Assembly: GCA_028641055.1 (NCBI GenBank)
Contig: CM054062.1
Span: 273,265,349 to 273,329,348 of the forward strand
DNA length: 64,000 bases
Source of the DNA: Alopecurus myosuroides
Taxonomy: Eukaryota > Streptophyta > Magnoliopsida > Poales > Poaceae
Direction: 5' to 3'
Made by a program: the position numbers and the translations under genes. Shown here in pieces: positions 57,343-64,000 of this stretch. The notes under the pieces are model-generated. The model saw only the letters and a program-made list of their open reading frames with translations, was not told the origin of the DNA and made no database searches. How positions within the stretch are numbered: position 1 is the stretch's first letter; every line of letters begins with the position of its first letter.

Positions 57343-57458
57343 GTTCGTATTGCCTTATGGTGATTTGTGTAGCTATTCACACTATGGGGCCCTAGCCCAC
57401 GGCACCATGCAATGTAACTGTATCGTTTCCGGTGGGGCTTCATGTAATGGCATGGTCC

Positions 57459-58345
57459 GTAACATCCCAGCTTCTAACTTCACAAAATCCTGATCGGAGC
57501 TCGGCCGAACGCTCTAAATCCACGAAGCTAAATCTGCGGATTTGGTCCAAAACTGTGTATAAAATGCGGAGCTAGCATTTCGGTCCGCCACACAATTGGA
57601 GAAGCTGGATTTCATGGTATTTACGGTGACATGCCACCGCCGAGTGATAGTCGAATCATTATTTTCTATTTGCCACGCGTATTTCCTGTCTCTCTCCCTG
57701 CCTACCCCACGTTGCCGTCATTGCCGTGCCCGTGCCATGCTCCCTAGCTTTTCGTGCCTCAACATGCAACCCCAGAAGCACCTTGCGTCCTCCGCTTCCC
57801 ATCCCAGGTTGCAGCTCGTCGAATCATGCGCCGTAGGAGCTCACGATCGAAGGCCCGCTATTGCCGATCTGCTGAAGCTCGATGTGCTGCTTCCGCATAT
57901 TCGTGGCATCCAAGTGTGCATATTCTGGCGCAGGTAGATGCTTCAGTTCGGGGATGTGGCGCTGTGGGAGGCTACGAGCTTCGGGAGCTGCTGCCCGATG
58001 GCGAGGAGCAGAACCGACGCTTTGCCTTCAACCGGCAAGCTGCAGGCAAAAGACGGGCGCGTGGACCTAGAGGGCGGGCTCGGCTTCAAGGGGCACGTCG
58101 ACGTGCCATTATTTTTATTCCTGGAGTGCGTCCCAGCGGCAGAGGTATCCATGGTTGTGTTCCTCTCTCAGCCGATTTGGGAATTTGGGAGAAACTACTT
58201 GGAGAAGATGACCGACAAGTGGTGTCCAGTCGTTAGTGTAAAGGGCAGAAAACGGGAGGTGAGCCGAACGTTTTAGACTCTGTTGAGAAGCTAAATTCAG
58301 GATGGGAGAGCCGGATTCGGAGATTTCGTGAAGCTGGGACGTTAC
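57459..58345. mobile_element. Possible MULE- or hAT-like element with a gene-like interior
   Basis: Inverted ends GTAACATCCCAGCTTC (57459) and its near-inverse AAGCTGGGACGTTAC (ending 58345), plus a repeated CCGAACG/AAGCTAAAT block near both ends. The interior (57596-58276) is GC-rich and ORF-bearing on the plus strand, but the frames shift and no domain is recognised. No target duplication established. It may be a gene-fragment carrier. Confidence 0.35.
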
Positions 58346-58861
58346 CGAACACGCCGGTCAGATTTAAAAGATAATAAAAATTAGTTCATTTTGTGATTTT
58401 GAGCTGAACTTTGAAGTTTCTGTCAGATTGGTTCATTTTTTCCCGTGAAAGCACGAACAAAGCTTTTGATTGACACTGTGTGGTAAAGTAATCCTGCTCG
58501 TGTGACAACAACTTCCTGTAAAAGCTATTTTGACGTTTGTACAAGCCATTCGGGAAAAGCCCAATTTGCATGGATGATTCCCCTTAGGAGAAGCCACCAA
58601 CCGTGCCTTTTGATTTATACGAACGCTTCTACTTCGGTGTCCCCCCCCCCCCCTAAACCAAAACGTTGACACAAGGATGGCTGAGATTGCTATGTACCCT
58701 TTCGTTAACATGAATGGCTGTGAATAGTTAAGTCATATTAAGGCATATGCGGCATTGTATAAACTCGTGAGGGTTATTTTAATTACATATTTTGCGTAGA
58801 AGTATTCACACAAAATTCATACGTCGCCATGGGAAAGACGTTACCTTGCACATGATTAGAA
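58346..58861. other. Intergenic, no gene seen
   Basis: AT-rich with a C run near 58640-58653. It includes the left target duplication TGATTAGAA (58853-58861) of the next retroposon. Confidence 0.5.
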
Positions 58862-59783
58862 GTTTTTTTTGCAAGATAATACGTTCTCATTCATAAGATA
58901 AATATCCGATTACAAGACACATAAACACCGATATTACAGTACTGAAAGGATAATATAATCATATGCAAAAAACCAGCGCCTGTTCATCTCCTTCGGCACC
59001 ACTGAAGCGACCACCAAGAGAGAGAAGACATATCACCTCTTCACATGAGCTTGACGCGGCTCTATTCCTGATCTGCAGCTTTACGGACCTCCAAAAAAGT
59101 TTGCCAGAAGCAAAACCATTGTCGTTGAACGAATCAAACCGGGGCAACGTGTCTCCGGACACGCCATCGAACTCTAGAACTGACATCCCCGCACGACTAC
59201 AACGTCGAAGGAAGAAACCAGAACTGCCAGTCTCCATCCACAAACCCAGCACAAGATGCACCATCTTCCAGCTGTTAACTGCGCAGGCAGCCGTCTGCGC
59301 GTACTCCCGAATAACAAATCCTCCCTGCTCCAGCATGACGTCGGAGACAACACTGCAGCAACGGGGATAGAACAGAAGGAGAGACACACCCGATGGGATC
59401 GCCGCCACTGCCTCGCCGATACCATCCATGGACCCTAACGTCACCGATCTGAAAGATCGACAAAAACACGATTCCATCAACTCCGAGACGCCGCCATGAA
59501 GGACGCCGCCGGTGTGGGAGTGGAGTTGAGACAAATTTATTCGTCGGAGCGCCGCTCCCACCACCCAACGACGCACCACAACCTAAAAAACCAAACTCTA
59601 ACTACAGAACGGAGGAACGAGGTCCCCCCTCACTCCTGCCGCCGGAGCAGCAGTCGGAGGGAGAGGGGACCAACGCCGTGGCCAATGAAGATCGGGGGTA
59701 GAAGGTCCTCTCCCTAGTTGCCAAGCTCCCGGCGGCGACTAGGTTAGGAAAAAAGTGTACTAAAATCTTACATTGAGATCACG
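58862..59783 (-). mobile_element. Retroposon with 9-bp target duplication
   Basis: 922 bp bounded by TGATTAGAA at 58853-58861 and 59784-59792. A T run right after the left copy is the A tail of a minus-strand unit. A GC-rich minus-strand frame (59579-58959, 206 codons) spans most of it; I recognise no RT or other domain. Either a 5'-truncated or non-autonomous LINE-type copy, or a processed transcript. Confidence 0.6.
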
Positions 59784-60094
59784 TGATTAGAAATTGTGGG
59801 CGGACGGTTTATAATTGGGGTATGTGTATATACATAATATGTCTATATACGAACATGGACGGTACACCATATTAGAACAAAAATAAATTTTTAATGTAAA
59901 ATGTCGATAATGCCCTCCCACCAAATTGGGGGAGGGGGGGGGGGACACCGAAGCACAACCTTTATCTGAAATGAACATTTCGATGGTGAAGTTATCTCAT
60001 GCACGAGTGAAAAGTATCGCGGTGTTCTTGATTTCGAAGAAAAGCTTAGCTTGTTCTGGTTTGTGAAGTCAGGACCCTAAAAATAGTAGCGAGT
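59784..60094. other. Intergenic, no gene seen
   Basis: AT-rich with TATATAC words at 59820-59850 and a G run at 59931-59942. Confidence 0.45.
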
Positions 60095-60624
60095 GTTTAG
60101 CCTAAAACCACCATATTTTATGGAAATGTTCGAAAACAACCACTTTGAGATTTGATAATAAAAAACACCATAAAATTTTAAACTTGTTACAATTCGCTGT
60201 GATCAAGGCTTCAACGCCAATGAACACATATTCTGACATTGAAGCTAATCCAAAAAGATGATGTGGCACTATAGTAAATTTCCAGCCCACTAAAAATAAT
60301 AAAAATATGCCCAGCGAGATTCGGTGAGGGCACGCACGCGGCAACACACACCATGGGTGACTGCACTAGTGTCTCGGCCTGGAGCACCATGAGCTCGCGC
60401 GGTGGAGGCGGTGCGCCGCTGCTTGAGGCCTGCACAAAGTGTGACCCAACAGCTGCGCCTCGCCTTGATCGGTTGTCGGCGTGCTGACGACGGCTGCCCG
60501 CCTCGAGCTCCCACCTCCACGCCAAAGCACCTTCCCCACGCCTCTCTTGGCGCCTCTGGTCGTCCTTCTACGCGGCCCTCACACAACCAAGTGCACTGAC
60601 CTCGTATCCACGAGATCTACCTTA

Positions 60625-61792
60625 GAGCATCTCCACTCGCTCTCCCAGTAGGCGTCCGGAGGGGCACCGGAGACGGTCCTTTGGGGGCTATCCAGACGGG
60701 AAGCCGGCGTTGGGGAGCGCCGCTCCCCACTCGCAGCCCCAAGAGAGCCCTCAAAAAAACTTTAAGCAAAACTCAAATTTAAACTTGGATTCATTCAAAT
60801 TTTTAGGAAATATTACAATATTTAAATGAAATTTAAACTAAAACTTAAAATATAATTAAATTCGACGTGTTCACTAGTTGAACACGTTGAAGTCCTCCTC
60901 CTTCACGCCGTAGTCGCCGTCTCGGATGTCGTCGCTGCCACCGTCTGGAGAGCGCGGCCAGTTGCTCGGCCTAGCCTTGCCGTCGTTGGCCGCCGGGGTG
61001 TAGCCGTCATCGCCGCCGGGGCGTAGCCTTCGTCGACCACGCGTTGTTGGGTCCCACTTCGGCTGGGCGCGCTGCTCCGGCGTGTGCACATTGTAGAAGT
61101 GCGCCCAACACTCATCCACCCAGCTAGCGTCGCTGATGCATGGCGCGTTGGGGATGGGCACGACAGCAATGACCAGCGTGAACCCGTGCCCGGCGCGCAT
61201 GTTCGGCGGGCACGGTTACCACACACTGAAGAACGCCCACGCGTGCGCCTTGAGTAGCGACCAGCGTGGAAGCCGTTAGCGACGGGTCCGTCAGGGTCCA
61301 TGCGTCCGACGGGGAGGTGCGCGGCGGGGAGCGTCGGTGCGGGAGAAGAGGGAGGCAGGGAGGTGTGCAGAGAGCGCCGGTGTGGGAGAAGAGGGAGGCA
61401 TTATATAGACGCGGCGGCAGGCGAGAAGGCGGCGAGAATTAACGCCGGAGGGGCGAGTGGGAATCCGGCGCGCCCGCTGCGTGTGCTCTGCGCGACTGGT
61501 CTCTGCGCCGCCTCGGGAGAAGACGAGATAGCTCACTGCGGCCGCTTTGACTGCCTCCCTTGTGCCGCTGACAGGGAGGGGCCATGGCCACGTGGCGCGG
61601 CGCTCTTCTCGTTCGGGGCTACCAGGGCAACCCCTAGGGGGCGGGGTTGGGCTGGGGTTTCCGGACGGGAAATGGGGACTGTCCGGACGGGAAGATCCAT
61701 TGGGGGGTGCGAGTGGAGGGTTGGGGCCAGTCCGGACAGGAGGGGGCTTTCAGGGGGTCGGGAGGCTTTGGGGGCCTCGAGTGGAGATGCTC
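60625..61792. mobile_element. PIF/Harbinger-like element with TTA duplication
   Basis: 1168 bp with perfect 15-bp inverted ends GAGCATCTCCACTCG and TTA on both sides (60622-60624 and 61793-61795). GC-rich ends. It carries a broken minus-strand gene and no transposase. Confidence 0.85.
60874..61300 (-). pseudogene. Broken gene in the Harbinger-like element
   Basis: Minus strand. The frame from 61200 to 60874 reads MRAGHGFTLVIAVVPIP, DASWVDECWAHFYNVHTPEQRAQPK and an acidic tail ending FNVFN. Just upstream the same frame has AWAFFSVW followed by a stop, and another frame runs to 61300. I do not recognise the domain. The tryptophan-rich character recalls the protein at 50539-51684 but no alignment is claimed. 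Confidence 0.45.
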
Positions 61793-61972
61793 TTAGCCGT
61801 CATGGCTGCCACCTAGAGACTGATTCAATCCTCCCCAAGCTTCTCCTACCACGCCCTCCGCACCACATCGCCGCCTAGAACCTCCACACCCATGGAAGAA
61901 TCCGGTGAATTGAGGTCATCTTCTTCACCTCCGGTGGCACGGGCGCACCTAAGAACTTCCCACATTTTTCTA

Positions 61973-62095
61973 CTCCATTCGTCTCATATTAATTATCTTA
62001 AAGTTGGACAAAAGTAGATGCATCTAGACATTTTTTAGTGTTAGATACATCTATTTTTGTCCAACTTTGAGTCAATTAATATGAGACGGGGGCAG
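61973..62095. mobile_element. Stowaway MITE
   Basis: 123 bp with long inverted ends (CTCCATTCGTCTCATATTAA against the inverse of TTAATATGAGACGGGGGCAG) and TA duplications at 61971-61972 and 62096-62097. Confidence 0.92.
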
Positions 62096-62271
62096 TATTT
62101 CTATTTATTTTAGATATTTTTTATTTCTTAATTGGCTGGAAGGTGGGACCCATTCCAAATCAGGAGCTTCCTATGCAACGTCAGCCTTTGAGTGGGTCCC
62201 ATATGCCAGCCTGGTTGTCAATTGGAGTTCAAGTCGTGATCAGTGCGGATTGCAACAAGTTTAAAAATTTG

Positions 62272-62813
62272 TGTCGGATATATACCGAATAGGGGTATAT
62301 CAGGTGGCAGTCCAAAGTGCCGGATTACCCGGGTGGCCCAAATGGTAGTGGGCTACGGTCCATTGGGCGGCCCAGTAATCTGACGCACAGAAGCCGGATT
62401 CTAGAAGAACCCGGATCACGGCCCACGTGATCTGGCTTGGAGTAGAAAGCGGATTCCTTACTTTCCAAGTTAATAGTTGTCGTAGTCTTCCAGGTTTCCT
62501 ACTCTGTATGCCCTAATCCGGCTATTATATAAAGACGGACGGAAGATAAGATAGATAGACAAGAAGCAAAAGGCTAACTCGCCGAGAGGTTGATCCTTGA
62601 CGAGCAGCTAATAGAACCTCACATTGTACTCTGTATTCCCAGGCTTAGTCCTGAATAGTGAGATTGCAGGAGTAGGAACGCCGCATTACTGCATCGTACC
62701 GAACCTGGGTAAAAACCCTGCGTCCTTGATCATCATACAATCACGTCCCCCCACGTCTCTATCGGTAGTCTCATGGCACCCCCGTCTATGAATTCTACTA
62801 CGATGTCTCGGCA
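62272..62813 (+). repeat. 5' LTR of the right-edge Tat-type element
   Basis: 542 bp, TGTCGGATAT... to ...TGTCTCGGCA. A clear TATA box, TATATAAA, at 62526-62533 implies transcription from about 62560, upstream of the gag ATG at 62773. Confidence 0.85.
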
Positions 62814-64000
62814 GTTGGCGCCCACCGTGGGGCCGACGACGTCAGGCGTTAAGTTTCGTTCTGGGATACTCGGCGGAATCGACAGTTCCATAACTGTCGG
62901 AAGCTTGGAATTCGACAACAACGTTGGACGCTTCCTCGACAATGGATCTTATATACCGGCGCAAAATCATCTGGTAAGTGCCTGCGTGTTACCGATTGGA
63001 TCTGCAAACATTTTTATCGGATTAACTGCAGAGGCCATGGGGTTTTGCGGTGGAAGTAGATTTATCCCACCCGCCCTATACCCAGTCAAAGAGGACTATG
63101 ATGCCGGATTTTGCTCAGATCATCGATATACTGCTAAATCGCAGTTTATCGGCATGGTGCAGTCCGAGATTGCCGAAAACACGGATGAAAGTAATCCCGT
63201 GCAAGAGGCAGAAAACAACACTCCCACAACAGAGGTGGAAGATCCTACATCCGTTGACATCACGACGCACTCGGAAGCTGACTCTGTACTAGCCGCCATT
63301 GAGGCGAGATTAGAGTCGGAACCCGGATCGGATCACTTCGATACCGAAGACGAAGACGCTTTCGAAAGAAAGGCCAAATCCTTCCAAGAGGGATTCCACG
63401 AAGTACTGATGGCAAAACCGGCTGAAAACACGGATGCCGACAGTCAGGAAAGCCCTAGAACGCCTCCGCCAGAGGAAGAGAGAGAAGAAGGAGAAACTTC
63501 TCCAAGATACCCCGATGTCAAAGAACTGACAGAGGAAGAACCAAACAAAAAACCTCCCTCTTCCAAGAAGAAACACAAGGCCGCTGATAAGCTCCAGTAT
63601 AAACTCCGGAAGAAGAAATCGGCTGATCCAGCCAATGAAAGCCCGGAAGTAGGGGATGCAAGCGGAATAAAACCTGCGGAGAAGAAAACAAAGGAAATCC
63701 TTGTTCCGCCAATGACAATACAGGATGAACAGGAATTACTCCAAGCACCAGTGGGACCGCATGAGCCCCCTCAAGTGCTGAAAGCCCGGAGGCAGGCTCT
63801 CCAAAGGCAACAGCAACATTTATTTCGAACTCGAGAACACCTCCAAAAAACCCAGGCTGACATCAAGCTCAGGCGGGAAGAAATCCAGGAATACGAGAGA
63901 AAGAATAGATCTGGCATTAAACCTACAAGGTTACCCGGAATCTCAAAACCGGAAGTACTGCCGCCAAAAGAAAGGTTCCACAACCCATCTTGGCAAAAGC
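62773..64000 (+). CDS. Gag of the right-edge Tat-type element (partial, open at the edge)
   Basis: At least 409 codons with no stop, from ATG 62773 to the window end. A stop precedes at 62710, and this is the first ATG after it. The frame starts in the LTR, crosses the primer site (SRQLAPTVGPTTSG) and continues through a leader, then a long acidic, lysine- and proline-rich region (63180-63760). A charged helical stretch follows (QALQRQQQHLFRTREHLQ, about 63795-63850), just before where a capsid domain would start. Apparently intact, unlike the other gag frames here. Confidence 0.8.
   Translation, partial: MAPPSMNSTTMSRQLAPTVGPTTSGVKFRSGILGGIDSSITVGSLEFDNNVGRFLDNGSYIPAQNHLVSACVLPIGSANIFIGLTAEAMGFCGGSRFIPPALYPVKEDYDAGFCSDHRYTAKSQFIGMVQSEIAENTDESNPVQEAENNTPTTEVEDPTSVDITTHSEADSVLAAIEARLESEPGSDHFDTEDEDAFERKAKSFQEGFHEVLMAKPAENTDADSQESPRTPPPEEEREEGETSPRYPDVKELTEEEPNKKPPSSKKKHKAADKLQYKLRKKKSADPANESPEVGDASGIKPAEKKTKEILVPPMTIQDEQELLQAPVGPHEPPQVLKARRQALQRQQQHLFRTREHLQKTQADIKLRREEIQEYERKNRSGIKPTRLPGISKPEVLPPKERFHNPSWQK
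62816..62833 (+). promoter_or_regulatory. Primer-binding site of the right-edge Tat-type element
   Basis: TGGCGCCCACCGTGGGG, two bases after the LTR end, identical to the site at 30713. Confidence 0.85.

Larger units (their letters stand above)
60095..62271. mobile_element. DNA element with inverted ends, interrupted on the right
   Basis: Positions 60173-60222 and 62221-62270 are inverted copies of each other (roughly three-quarters identical by eye), with the shared core ACAAGTTTAAAA. The outer part of the right repeat is missing because an LTR element begins at 62272. The interior holds GC-rich gene-like sequence (60300-60620 and 61796-61960), a Harbinger-like element and a Stowaway. Superfamily unclear. 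Confidence 0.5.
62272..64000 (+). mobile_element. Tat-type LTR retrotransposon, 5' part (runs off right edge)
   Basis: Plus strand: LTR 62272-62813, primer site 62816-62833, then a gag frame open to the window end. It has the same primer site and LTR-initiated gag as the element at 30236, but its LTR sequence is otherwise different. The left flank ATTTG (62267-62271) is the target duplication candidate. Confidence 0.85.

Overview
The window is nuclear DNA of a grass, most likely a temperate cereal relative (Triticeae or another Pooideae). The grounds are nested Ty3/gypsy LTR retrotransposons whose LTRs start TGATACGT, Stowaway MITEs with CTCCCTCC-type ends, gene-carrying PIF/Harbinger-like elements, and GC-rich coding sequence. 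The species cannot be fixed from sequence alone. I see one ordinary host gene: an intact group VII ERF transcription factor at 52566-53513. Almost everything else is transposable element.

Left nest (1-22576). A Tat-type element that runs off the left edge (1-818) sits in element A (819-9774, minus). A sits in the 5' LTR of element B (9775-15861, plus). B sits in the gag region of element E (15862-18493, minus). E sits in an older, mostly noncoding element that appears to end in a ~3 kb LTR (19621-22576). Element A also holds a solo LTR with a CATAG target duplication.

Right nest (23452-46111). A Mutator-like (MULE) transposase relic on the minus strand is split by ~19 kb. Element D (minus, duplication ACCCC) entered the MULE. 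Element C (plus, left duplication TGAGG) entered an LTR of D. A young 10,658-bp Tat-type element (30236-40893, duplication ACGTG) entered the gag-protease frame of C. A later deletion removed C's 3' LTR and most of D. The Tat element has identical-length 475-bp LTRs differing at 6 sites, an uninterrupted protease-less pol frame (RT, two RNase H regions, integrase) preceded by a short protease frame, almost no gag, and on the opposite strand a six-exon gene of about 912 codons related to the 'putative gypsy type transposon' (Transposase_28) family. Every proposed splice keeps the frame open.

Elements A, B, C, D and E belong to one group with Athila-like primer sites (TGGCGC-GTTGCCG). None retains RT or integrase in this window; A and C keep decayed gag-protease, and A also keeps an extra 375-codon frame. 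They would have depended on proteins from elsewhere.

Right part (46112-64000). This holds LINE relics on both strands (about 47690-48540 and 55000-56170), three Stowaway-type MITEs, a SINE-like unit, a Harbinger-like element carrying an intact 381-codon ORF just upstream of the ERF gene, LTR scraps, a retroposon with a 9-bp duplication (58862-59783), a DNA element (60095-62271) that received a second Harbinger-like element and a Stowaway and was then interrupted, and the 5' end of a third Tat-type element (62272-64000) whose gag frame is open to the window edge.
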